Positions 8,602-15,831 of a DNA stretch of 37,778 bases are shown piece after piece. This DNA is from Phycisphaerales bacterium (lineage in GTDB: Bacteria; Planctomycetota; Phycisphaerae; Sedimentisphaerales; Anaerobacaceae), in assembly GCA_020352215.1 (NCBI GenBank), contig CP070675.1, forward strand, positions 3,831,601 through 3,869,378. The letters run 5' to 3'. The notes beneath the pieces are model-generated. The model did not search any database. It had not been told where the DNA came from and worked only from the letters and a program-made list of their open reading frames with translations. Each line of letters starts with the position of its first letter. Position 1 is the first letter of the stretch. The position numbers and the translations under genes are program-made.

Positions 8602-8695
8602 TTGCCGTACTGTGCGTGCCCCGTCGGATATCCCGCAGAGCCGGCCAGAGGATTGGTACGCGATGGCCCGGGCTGGGCAGATACAAGAACAATGA

Positions 8696-8776
8696 TCAGC
8701 TTATTTTATGCCGGATTTTCCAGCGAGTGCGCCTCTTTTTGCTACCCACTTTTCGCCTGCGTCTTGGTTTTGACAT
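8696..8776 (-). CDS. 26-aa highly basic protein, candidate ribosome/RNA-associated microprotein
   Basis: ATG 8776 to TGA 8696 encodes 26 residues beginning MSKPRRRRKVGSKKRR; 14 of the 26 are Lys or Arg, with one Trp (19) and one His (23). AGGAGAT (8787-8781) is a strong ribosome site 6 nt before the ATG. The composition and length resemble the tiny ribosomal proteins (Thx, bS22, bL37 types) and the basic N-terminus of bL32, but I cannot assign it to any of them. It lies in the divergent region between the Cys-rich gene and the RACo-like gene, 94 nt upstream of the latter on the same strand. A second ATG at 8782 in another frame gives only a 12-codon product. Confidence 0.6.
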   Translation of the reverse strand: MSKPRRRRKVGSKKRRTRWKIRHKIS

Positions 8777-8829
8777 ACATATCTCCTACAAAAGGGCCAA
8801 AATCTTTATCGCAAAATACTTCCAGCAGC

Positions 8830-8873
8830 TTGAATCATATTGTAGTATAGTCTTAAATGCAAGAAAAGAACAA
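8830..8873. promoter_or_regulatory. Probable divergent promoter region
   Basis: In the AT-rich gap, plus-strand TTGAAT (8830-8835), 17 nt, TTAAAT (8853-8858) points to the 96-aa gene at 8913. Minus-strand TTGTTC (8873-8868), 18 nt, TATACT (8849-8844) points to the 26-aa gene. The matches are moderate (the minus -35 is poor), but both face genes with ribosome sites. Confidence 0.35.
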
Positions 8874-8912
8874 AAATAGTGAATTCCGGCCAATCCCAAA
8901 TGGGGTGCAGAA

Positions 8913-9203
8913 ATGATCCAATGTACCGAATGTGATCTATGCGAGATGGGTCCGGGTGGCCAAAGGACCTTCAAATGCGATCCTTTCACCAATATCAAGG
9001 AGCCCGAGTGTTTGGCCAAATGGCAGTTGATCCGCCTTGATATGCTGGTTGGCGGCAACCAGCAATTGCTGAAATGGTACGCGAAACTGGCGCCGCTGCA
9101 GGACAAGATTTTCAAGTACATGCAGCGGGAGATCGAAGACCTCGACGAGACTGAGCGATGGAAGATCGCAGAGGATGATGAGCAGGAGGAGGACGCACTT
9201 TAA
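8913..9203 (+). CDS. Small Cys-rich protein of unknown function (96 aa)
   Basis: The N-terminal third has a cysteine pattern, MIQCTECDLCEMGPGG (Cys4, 7, 10), then Cys22 (FKCDPF) and Cys33 (KEPECLA), which suggests a zinc or iron-sulfur knuckle. Residues 36-80 are probably helical (WQLIRLDMLVGG, then LLKWYAKLAPLQDKIFKYMQREI) and the tail is strongly acidic (EDDEQEEDAL). No signal peptide or TM helix, so cytosolic. The ATG at 8913 follows GGGGTG. I do not recognise the family. It has its own promoter region and stands alone between divergent genes and the sigma-factor operon. Confidence 0.72.
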   Translation: MIQCTECDLCEMGPGGQRTFKCDPFTNIKEPECLAKWQLIRLDMLVGGNQQLLKWYAKLAPLQDKIFKYMQREIEDLDETERWKIAEDDEQEEDAL

Positions 9204-9380
9204 CAGACAGGAGAAGATCGGGCACGGGGAGCAGGTGCGAGCGGCGAAAGCCGGGGCATAGGACGAAGAAACGGGATTTATGGCGCTGTGGGAGCTGGGA
9301 GTAAATAGGGTCTGATGGGCAGGGATTCGGAGCCATTTTTCGCCATTTCTGCAATAAAGTAACTGTAGATGGCGTCTTTG

Positions 9381-9390
9381 CTTACGTAAG
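9381..9390. promoter_or_regulatory. CTTACGTAAG palindrome before the sigma-factor gene
   Basis: A perfect 10-bp palindrome ends 12 nt before the sigma gene ATG (9403). It is well placed for an operator or a transcript-leader element; no regulator can be assigned. The rest of the 9204-9402 gap shows no gene; it has a CCATTT direct repeat near 9330-9350. Confidence 0.3.
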
Positions 9391-9402
9391 AAACGCTCTG
9401 AT

Positions 9403-9933
9403 ATGGCAAGAGGCGACGATTTAGCCCAGATAATAGCCGGCTGTAAGAGTGGTGATGCGGCGTGCTTTTCGGAGGTTGTCGATGCGTATGCAAGCCGGTG
9501 TTATGGTTATTTCTATCGACTTACGGGCAACAAGGACATCAGCGATGATCTGCTCAGCGAGCTGTTTGTCAAGTTGGTGGAAAAGATCAAAACGTATAAG
9601 GGGGGGTCTTTTGAGAGTTGGCTGTTCAGGATAGCGTCGAATATATTCCACGACCATCTGAGACACAAACAGAGGCAAAGGAAGCTGCTTGATTCGCAGG
9701 TGAAGCAACTCGGGTCCGAGACGACGGAATCTAGGGCTTCGGATAGCGACAGAATTGACCGGTTGCAAGTGAAAGTTGCGAGACTGGATGCAGATACAAG
9801 GGAGCTAATATTGCTGCGTTTCTATTCACAGTTGAGTTTCAAGGAAATAGCGGCGATGCGGGGTGAGCCCATAGGCACAACTTTGTCGAAGCTGCACCGG
9901 GGACTGAAGAGACTGCGAGAGATGATGGAGTAA
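9403..9933 (+). CDS. ECF-type RNA polymerase sigma factor
   Basis: An alternative sigma factor of the sigma70/ECF class, 176 aa, containing only regions 2 and 4. Region 2 spans about residues 20-90 (YGYFYRLTGNKDISDDLLSE, FESWLFRIASNIFHDHLR); region 4 spans about 120-172, with helix-turn-helix LSFKEIAAMRGEPIGTTLSKLHRGLKRLRE. ATG 9403 has only a weak ribosome site. The gene is followed 7 nt later by a single-TM protein, the usual place for the cognate anti-sigma factor, so it is probably held at the membrane until an envelope signal arrives. Confidence 0.92.
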   Translation: MARGDDLAQIIAGCKSGDAACFSEVVDAYASRCYGYFYRLTGNKDISDDLLSELFVKLVEKIKTYKGGSFESWLFRIASNIFHDHLRHKQRQRKLLDSQVKQLGSETTESRASDSDRIDRLQVKVARLDADTRELILLRFYSQLSFKEIAAMRGEPIGTTLSKLHRGLKRLREMME

Positions 9934-9940
9934 CGGCCGC

Positions 9941-10459
9941 ATGAATAGCGAAAAAAAAGAAGATCTGAGGGAGCTATTCGAGAGATTCTCGGATTCTGAG
10001 ACAGCAGAAAAGGCTGCAGAAGAAGTCCGCAGGGGTGAGCAGGTCCTTGGCGATCATCCTGCCCCCGAGCCTGATGAAGCGCTGGTGGCTGGTATAAAGT
10101 TGGAGATTGGCGCGCGATTGTCGCACGGACGGCGAAGCAGTGCACGAAGAGTTGTGTGGGAGGCCGTCGCGGCGGCAGCGGTCGTTATCGTGCTGATAGC
10201 CATCGGGAGCAGTTTGTTTAGGACGGACAACAGATCGCCCGGCCTCGTCCAGGCCTCGATAATACCGAGGGCGGTCTGGGAAAGTGACGACATCGCTACG
10301 GATGATCTGGATCTGGCGTCTTTCAAGACGGAGATTGAACACATAGAGGACCAGGTCCGGATGTTGCAGTCGGGAGAGAATGGCAAGAACGGCGACATCG
10401 CTGTGGAGGAGCTGGAGATGGAGCTTGCAGAGATCAACAGCGATTTTTGGAAGGGGTAG
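9941..10459 (+). CDS. Single-TM protein, putative anti-sigma factor
   Basis: 172 residues with a charged cytosolic N-terminus (1-70), one TM helix (about 73-93, WEAVAAAAVVIVLIAIGSSLF) and an acidic outer domain (100-172; EIEHIEDQVRMLQSGEN, ELEMELAEINSDF) that may form a coiled coil. There is no zinc-binding HxxxCxxC motif, so it is not a ZAS-type anti-sigma by sequence; the role is inferred from position, 7 nt after the ECF sigma gene, and from topology. The next gene begins 5 nt after its stop. Confidence 0.75.
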   Translation: MNSEKKEDLRELFERFSDSETAEKAAEEVRRGEQVLGDHPAPEPDEALVAGIKLEIGARLSHGRRSSARRVVWEAVAAAAVVIVLIAIGSSLFRTDNRSPGLVQASIIPRAVWESDDIATDDLDLASFKTEIEHIEDQVRMLQSGENGKNGDIAVEELEMELAEINSDFWKG

Positions 10460-10464
10460 GAGCC

Positions 10465-11307
10465 ATGGAATCAAGTCGTGTATTCATCCTGGTTTTGGCC
10501 TTTGCGGTGGTAACAGCAGCATGTGTCCAGCCCGGTTGGACTCGGCAGAGCCAAGAGGAAGACAAGGACGATATCTGGACGGAGGAGGGTTCGCGCGGGC
10601 CACGCGGACCAAGGCGGGGGCCCCGAGGTTTTGAACTGACAGACGCAGATATCGACCGGCTTATGCGGTATCTGAAGGAGAACAATCCGGACAAGGCAAG
10701 AGAGCTGGCCAAGCTGCGTGAGGATGACCCGGAGAAGTTCAAGGCCGATTTGCGAATACACGGCGGGGGAGAATTCAGCAAGATTGTGATGGAACGTATG
10801 CAGATGTGGCAGGAGAGGAGGCGCGCTGAATTTGTCGAATGGCTGGGGAAGAATTACCGCAAAGATGCCGAGGAATTGGCTAAACTGAAAGAGCAAGAGC
10901 CCGATCTTTATATGACGAAGTATGAGCATATCAGAGAAAAGTATTGGCGCATTTTCGAGGAGGAGAGGAGGAATCCCGAGCTGGCCGAGGTCCTAAAAGA
11001 GGATTTGGAACTGAAGAAAAAGCGAGATGAACTGCTCAGACAGATCAAAGCTGCAAAAAGTGACAGGCAAAAGAAGATGCTAACCGCCGAGTTAGAGGAA
11101 GTGGTCAGCAGGAGGTTCGATTTGATCGTTAGGCGAAAGCAGATCGCCTATGAACGGTTGCTGAGGTGGCTTGAGGAGCTGAAAAATCGGATCAAGGAGA
11201 GTAGAGATGAAATCGCCAAGTGGAGGGATGAAGAAGCTCGGGCTCAGAACATAAGGAAACGGCTTACAGATCTCACAGAGGGCGCCGTGCCGTTCAAGTG
11301 GGATTGA
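10465..11307 (+). CDS. Exported coiled-coil protein of the sigma-factor operon
   Basis: I start it at ATG 10465, preceded by AAGGGGTAGGAG; an upstream TTG at 10447 lies inside the previous gene. The 280-aa product has a signal sequence (residues 1-21, VFILVLAFAVVTAAC); Cys21 gives a poor lipobox, so either lipoprotein or signal peptidase I processing is possible. Then an Arg/Gly/Pro segment (RGPRGPRRGPRG, about 39-50) and about 220 residues of Lys/Glu/Arg-rich helix, probably coiled coil, with repeated ELAKL(R/K)E-type units. It may be a periplasmic sensor or the regulon's effector. No family recognised. Confidence 0.75.
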   Translation: MESSRVFILVLAFAVVTAACVQPGWTRQSQEEDKDDIWTEEGSRGPRGPRRGPRGFELTDADIDRLMRYLKENNPDKARELAKLREDDPEKFKADLRIHGGGEFSKIVMERMQMWQERRRAEFVEWLGKNYRKDAEELAKLKEQEPDLYMTKYEHIREKYWRIFEEERRNPELAEVLKEDLELKKKRDELLRQIKAAKSDRQKKMLTAELEEVVSRRFDLIVRRKQIAYERLLRWLEELKNRIKESRDEIAKWRDEEARAQNIRKRLTDLTEGAVPFKWD

Positions 11308-11358
11308 GGGAATTGACTAATTGTCCGTCGGCGGGGAGCCCAATTCACTGGGGGTAGT

Positions 11359-12237
11359 CTACAACCTGTTCCTTCTCTGCTCTGCTTCAGTAGCCTTCTT
11401 GAGCGTCCTTTTCTCCCGTAGGGTCAGACTATGGATGCCTGAGTCGTGGACTTTTTGCAGGATGCGGTCGAGTTCGGCCTGAAGGGTGCGCCTCGCTGCC
11501 ATTCTCCTCTCGTGTGTACTGCTGGCCATTTTCAGTCTGATTCTGTGCCGCCAGGGCCCGGAAAAGACGTACCCCGCGCCTGCCGCCATGCCCGCCAAGT
11601 GAGCCGCGTGTCCGCCTGCGTTCGGTCCTTGTGTCACGACAAAGAAAAGATACATGATGGTCAGGCCGATCGCGGCCACTCGTATTGGCACGGGAAAAAG
11701 GAATATGAAGACAACGAAGTGGGGGAAAAGTATAGCACAGGCGGCGAGCATGCCAAGTATCGCACCGGAGGCTCCGACCATCGGCCCGGACGAGAGGAAG
11801 TTGACGGCGACGAGCAGCATATAGAACAGGCCACCGGCGGCGCCACAGCTCAAGTAGAATATGACAAATTTCTTGCTACCCCAGTGTCGTTCCAGGGTTG
11901 GCCCCAGAAAGAACAGGCCGAGCATGTTGAAAAGGATGTGCATTATGCCACCGTGGACGAACTGATACGTGACCAACCTCCAAACCTGAAGCGCCGAAGG
12001 GATTGAGTATGGAAAGACCGAACACCACATCTCGAGGAGGTTCAGGGGATACTGCATACCGGGCACTTGTATATTCCTTGGAAAAAGGATGGCTCCGGCA
12101 AAAAAGACTACGAAGTTCGCGATCATGAGCGATTTGACGGCAGGTGTCATCCGCGGAAAAGACATGCGCATCCGCGGGGCACCGTAGAACTGTGCTCCTG
12201 AATCTGTCCTGGTGTAGTCTCTGTCGTAAAGGCCCAT
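11359..12237 (-). CDS. Rhomboid family intramembrane serine protease
   Basis: Rhomboids cut TM helices inside the membrane. The 292-aa product has the catalytic dyad Ser157 in GASGAILG and His213 in HAAHLAGMAAG. WRLVTYQFVHGGIMHILFNM is the L1-loop/TM2 block, and the six TM helices run about 35-228. The C-terminal segment (DRILQKVHDSGIHSLTLREKRTLKK) matches the small cytosolic domain (DUF6576 type) common in Planctomycete rhomboids. The start MGLYDRDY is also typical of such proteins. The upstream gene (lgt) ends 105 nt before; it is the last gene of the dapL-to-rhomboid minus-strand run. Confidence 0.9.
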   Translation of the reverse strand: MGLYDRDYTRTDSGAQFYGAPRMRMSFPRMTPAVKSLMIANFVVFFAGAILFPRNIQVPGMQYPLNLLEMWCSVFPYSIPSALQVWRLVTYQFVHGGIMHILFNMLGLFFLGPTLERHWGSKKFVIFYLSCGAAGGLFYMLLVAVNFLSSGPMVGASGAILGMLAACAILFPHFVVFIFLFPVPIRVAAIGLTIMYLFFVVTQGPNAGGHAAHLAGMAAGAGYVFSGPWRHRIRLKMASSTHERRMAARRTLQAELDRILQKVHDSGIHSLTLREKRTLKKATEAEQRRNRL

Positions 12238-12342
12238 ACGTATAGTATGGTCAATTCTCGGAAATGTTCAACTGAAAAACTCCCAGAGTGCTCCGGCTCC
12301 GGCGATGCTTTCGTCGCTTGGCACAACAATCAGAGACGACAC

Positions 12343-13332
12343 TCAGCCCTTAGGGATGGAAGCAGGTTGTTTGAGTTTGGCTTTCTGAAATGCTGCCATA
12401 AGGGCTATGCCGAGGGTTATCAGGCCAATATTAAGGAGTTGGGATATCGTCAGTCCGGCCAGCTCAAAGGGATTATCATCGCGGACGAACTCTATGAGAA
12501 ATCGCGTCACGCCATAGAGGATGAACATCAGGGCAAAGGTACAGCCCGGCTTGGCAAGCAGTGCTCGCATGCCTTCGGAACGTTGAACCTTCTGAGATCT
12601 GCGCCAGAACAAGTAGAGTATAAGGCATGAGAGCGCGCCGCTTGCCGAGGAGTACAACTGCGTCGGGTGCACGGGCAAACTGCGGTATTTGCCTTCCGTA
12701 ACCTCTTTCTTCTGCTGCTCCGTCAACTCTTCGAATGCCTTCGGGTACCATTTTCCATCTTCGTAAATGTGGCCCAGATATTCGTCGCGGGGCAATTCCA
12801 ATTGGGGTTCCGATCTGTTCCTCTTGGGGTCGGCGTTTACCTGGCTGACGTAGGCGAAGGAATTGTAGGGGAAACGGACACCCCAGGGCAGACTCGTCGG
12901 CTTGCCGTAGCAGCAGCCGTTCAGGAAGCAGCCGATTCTGCCGAAAGTGAGCGCCAGCATCAGGCCGATGGCAAGGATATCGAGATACTTGCGGATGGGG
13001 AGCTTGTGATAAACGAGATAAAAGAATATGAGCGGTATGGCCAAAATGACGCCGCCCAGCAGCTCCAGCCCGCCCTTCCAAATGGCTAACGTAGCGAACA
13101 AATTGTCACGGAATTGGTCGAAGTGGTGAAAAACGAAGAATAGACGCGCTCCGACTACGCCTGCTATTAGTGAATATAGGGCCGCATTGGTGATGAGCTG
13201 GGGATCTGGTGTTATGTCGCGGCTGAGGTACCGTATGATGGATACGGCTGCGAGAAAGCCTATCACCATCATGAAGCCGTAGCTCTTTACGGTCAGATGG
13301 ACAAAAGGAATCTCGAAGAGTTCAGGATACAT
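12343..13332 (-). CDS. lgt: Prolipoprotein diacylglyceryl transferase (Lgt)
   Basis: Lgt transfers diacylglycerol from phosphatidylglycerol to the lipobox Cys of prolipoproteins in the inner membrane. Start at ATG 13332 (MYPELFEIPF); the open frame extends to 13392 but would overlap panD. The signature GRIGCFLNGCCYG is the Cys-containing form of the family motif; HPTQLYSS and FVRDD are also present. Between TM segments lies an insertion of about 60 hydrophilic residues (NADPKRNRSEPQLELPRDEY onward to the HPTQLY block) absent from E. coli Lgt. 329 aa, about seven TM helices. A client lipoprotein candidate is the tetraheme protein at 22852-23442. Confidence 0.93.
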   Translation of the reverse strand: MYPELFEIPFVHLTVKSYGFMMVIGFLAAVSIIRYLSRDITPDPQLITNAALYSLIAGVVGARLFFVFHHFDQFRDNLFATLAIWKGGLELLGGVILAIPLIFFYLVYHKLPIRKYLDILAIGLMLALTFGRIGCFLNGCCYGKPTSLPWGVRFPYNSFAYVSQVNADPKRNRSEPQLELPRDEYLGHIYEDGKWYPKAFEELTEQQKKEVTEGKYRSLPVHPTQLYSSASGALSCLILYLFWRRSQKVQRSEGMRALLAKPGCTFALMFILYGVTRFLIEFVRDDNPFELAGLTISQLLNIGLITLGIALMAAFQKAKLKQPASIPKG

Positions 13333-13375
13333 TACATATAGTGTCCCGCCACGTACGGCGCGCGTCCGAGCGTAG

Positions 13376-13741
13376 TCACGACTCCCTATCAACGCTCACG
13401 ATGCTGTTGTTCTCGTCAAAAACAACGACCTTGGGCTTGAGCTTCTTCGCCTCCTCCGGCGTGCAGAAGCCAAAGGCCAAGATGATGACCCGCTCTTTTG
13501 GCTGCGCCAATTGCGCGGCGGCGCCGAGTATCGCTATCCGCCGCGAGCCTGCCTCGGCGGCAACAACATAGGTCTCGAACCTCTTGCCGTTGTTCAAATT
13601 GGCCACCAATACCGACTCGTAGGGCAGGATGCCAGCGGCTTCCAGGAATTCGGAATCTATGGCAATGCTGCCGGGGTAGTGCAACTTCGTTTCGGTCACA
13701 ACCGCTCGGTGCAGCTTGCTTTTCAGTAGTTTTAGAAACAT
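13376..13741 (-). CDS. panD: Aspartate 1-decarboxylase (PanD)
   Basis: PanD makes beta-alanine for pantothenate. It is a self-cleaving pyruvoyl enzyme: cleavage falls between Gly24 and Ser25 in HYPGSIAID. Other family residues are visible: Lys9 and His11 (KSKLHRAVVT) and the NLNNGKRFETYVV block. I start it at ATG 13741 (MFLKLLKSKLHRA), which matches the family N-terminus, giving 121 aa. A GTG at 13801 overlapping the panC stop would add 20 unrelated residues. A TATAAT between the two (13793-13798) supports the shorter form. Confidence 0.93.
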   Translation of the reverse strand: MFLKLLKSKLHRAVVTETKLHYPGSIAIDSEFLEAAGILPYESVLVANLNNGKRFETYVVAAEAGSRRIAILGAAAQLAQPKERVIILAFGFCTPEEAKKLKPKVVVFDENNSIVSVDRES

Positions 13742-13792
13742 AGTCTGTAATTCGCAATCTATACTTGGGTCCCGAGTGAAACGATGAGGCGT

Positions 13793-13798
13793 ATTATA
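13793..13798 (-). promoter_or_regulatory. Candidate -10 element for panD
   Basis: A perfect minus-strand TATAAT sits 52 nt upstream of the panD ATG, just after the panC stop. No convincing -35 was found at 16-18 nt, so it may give a weak internal promoter. Confidence 0.3.
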
Positions 13799-13800
13799 CA

Positions 13801-14655
13801 CTACCGTGCGCTGGCGTCTACGACAATGTTGTCGATCAGCCGAGTTGAGCCGATCTTGACAGCGAGGGCGGCAAGGACCTTTCCGGTGATGCTGTCAACA
13901 TCCCGGAGTGTTTGTGCGTCTACGATGCTCACGTATTCTATGTGGGCTCCGGGTATACTTTGTAGGATTTTGCGCATCTCGTTGACGATTTTTTGCGCGT
14001 CGATGGCGCCGGCGCCAATCATCTCCTCGCACTTCTTGAGGGATTTGTAGAGACGCGTGGCGTTCTCTCTTTGCTGGGGATCAAGGTATTGATTTCTGCT
14101 GCTGACAGCCAGGCCGTCCGGCTCGCGTACTGTGGGACAGACGACGATTTCCAGGGGCATGTTCAAATCTGCGACCATTCTCCTGATGACGACGGCCTGC
14201 TGGGCGTCCTTCTGGCCGAAGAATGCGATGTCAGGCAAGACAATGTTGAACAGCTTTGCGCAAACGGTTGTCACCCCACGAAAGTGTGCCGGCCGAAACT
14301 GCCCGCAGAGCGGCTCGGTGAGCTTCTCGACGGTCACCCACGTGAGATTCTCCGCGCCGTACATTTGCTCCGGCGTGGGCACAAAGACCAAGTCCACTCC
14401 CCTATCTCCGCAAATCCTTAGGTCGGCTTCGAGCGGTCGGGGGTACTTCTCCAAGTCTTCGCCGGGGCCGAACTGAGTGGGGTTGACGAATATGCTAACG
14501 ACGACGAAGCCGGTCTGCTTGGCGGCCGCCTCGATAAGCGATACGTGGCCCACGTGCAGCGCTCCCATCGTCGGGACAAGGCCAATCGTCCTACCTTCGC
14601 TGCGAGCAGCTTTTACCAGCTCTCTGACCGAGTCTATTGTCTCTGCAACTTCCAT
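13801..14655 (-). CDS. panC: Pantothenate synthetase (PanC)
   Basis: PanC joins pantoate and beta-alanine using ATP, the step after PanD. Nucleotidyltransferase motifs are present: PTMGALHVGHVSLI (HIGH-type), FVNPTQFGPGEDLEKYPR, FGQKDAQQAVVIRRM and VSSRNQYL. I choose ATG 14655, preceded by CCAGGTGGAT; a TTG at 14670 overlapping the upstream stop is also possible. The resulting 284 aa is the standard family length. It lies between the folK fusion and panD; panB is not in the window. Confidence 0.94.
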   Translation of the reverse strand: MEVAETIDSVRELVKAARSEGRTIGLVPTMGALHVGHVSLIEAAAKQTGFVVVSIFVNPTQFGPGEDLEKYPRPLEADLRICGDRGVDLVFVPTPEQMYGAENLTWVTVEKLTEPLCGQFRPAHFRGVTTVCAKLFNIVLPDIAFFGQKDAQQAVVIRRMVADLNMPLEIVVCPTVREPDGLAVSSRNQYLDPQQRENATRLYKSLKKCEEMIGAGAIDAQKIVNEMRKILQSIPGAHIEYVSIVDAQTLRDVDSITGKVLAALAVKIGSTRLIDNIVVDASAR

Positions 14656-14666
14656 ATCCACCTGGA

Positions 14667-15761
14667 TCAAGGCGCTGTCGCAACGTAGTGTCTTATTTGG
14701 CTTGCCAGACGGTCGATGCTGGCCTCGTCAGCATAATCCAGATCCGATGTCTCTATGCGGATGACAGGACAGGCTTTCCAATCGGCGAAGAGCTGCTCGT
14801 AGTCAGAATCTAGCGCCTCCAAGAAGGGTAGGCCGATGACCTGCTCATAAGGCCGGTTGCGCTTGTGGATGCGGTTCAGACAGTGCCGGGGCGAATCCTG
14901 TATGTATATCACCAAGACCGGCGAGGGGACTCCGGCGGCAAGATGTGCGAAGCGGCGTTGATACGAGGCAAGCTGCTGGGGATCGAGCAGCCGCCTGGCA
15001 TAGACGAATTCTTTATCGAATACATAGTCGGTGATAGCTACCCGGCCCCGGGCGAAGGTGCTGCCGTTTAGTTGCCGGACCCTGCCGTTGAGGAAGAATA
15101 GCTGCGACTCCAGCGCGAGCTCTTTTCTGCCCGCGTAAACCTGCGGGAGAAACGGATTCTCATCGTAGGGTTCGGCCAACATTTGACAGCCGAGTGCGCT
15201 TGCCAGTTTTCTGGCCAGGGTGGTCTTTCCCGCGCCAATGATGCCCGCGACGCTTATGAGTTGCGGACGGTGGGGGTCGAGGACGAAATCGCGACCTGCG
15301 AGCCGGCCCGCAAGCTCTCTGACCGATACTTTGATCGTGGGATGCAGCAAATCAGGAGTGAGCTGGCAAAGACCGACTAATACGAACGAACGAACGTGCA
15401 TCTGCCGGTGTGGGACGGTCAGATGAGGTAAGTCTATGACCTCCTGGCCAAATAGCAAAAGATCTAGGTCGATGGGTCGGGAGGTCCATTTCCCATCCCG
15501 TCTTCTGCCAAGCCGGCCCTCGGTATCGGCGAGAGCCTCATACAAACTCTCCACATCCAGAGTAGTGCCCACCTTCGCGACGGCGTTCAGATATTGCGGC
15601 TGGTCCGCCTGGCCCAGCGGCCCCGTTTCGATTATGTCGCTCGCGCAAGCAAGCTCGATCTGATCGGCTTCGGCGAGCATTTTCAGAGCCGTTCTAATGG
15701 CGAGATCTCTATCGCCCAGGTTGCTGCCGAGTCCGACATATGCTGTTGTTTGTTTTGCCAT
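14667..15761 (-). CDS. folK: Fusion: HPPK (FolK) + deoxynucleoside kinase
   Basis: Residues 1-160 are 6-hydroxymethyl-7,8-dihydropterin pyrophosphokinase of folate synthesis: AYVGLGSNLGDR at the start, and the signature SRPIDLDLLLFG at about 95-105. Residues 167-364 are a deoxynucleoside kinase of the dGK/dAK/dCK type: P-loop GIIGAGKTT (173-181), the EPYDENPFL block, the ITDYVFDKEFVYAR block, and a lid-like segment with RIHKRNRPYEQ. Start at ATG 15761 (MAKQTTAYVG); an open frame to 15848 lies inside dapL sequence. Pairing folK with panC/panD is common; joining it to dNTP salvage in one chain is unusual. Both active sites look intact. Confidence 0.9.
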   Translation of the reverse strand: MAKQTTAYVGLGSNLGDRDLAIRTALKMLAEADQIELACASDIIETGPLGQADQPQYLNAVAKVGTTLDVESLYEALADTEGRLGRRRDGKWTSRPIDLDLLLFGQEVIDLPHLTVPHRQMHVRSFVLVGLCQLTPDLLHPTIKVSVRELAGRLAGRDFVLDPHRPQLISVAGIIGAGKTTLARKLASALGCQMLAEPYDENPFLPQVYAGRKELALESQLFFLNGRVRQLNGSTFARGRVAITDYVFDKEFVYARRLLDPQQLASYQRRFAHLAAGVPSPVLVIYIQDSPRHCLNRIHKRNRPYEQVIGLPFLEALDSDYEQLFADWKACPVIRIETSDLDYADEASIDRLASQIRHYVATAP

Positions 15762-15831
15762 GGCGCGTTCTTGCTGACTGCCGATCAGTCCTTGCCGGAA
15801 TCCGGAGCCTCCAGCAGCACCCTGTTTCGGA

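Noticed and set aside
13333..13392. Longer Lgt start
   Set aside because: Would overlap panD and adds 20 residues unlike Lgt; MYPELFEIPF is the family N-terminus.
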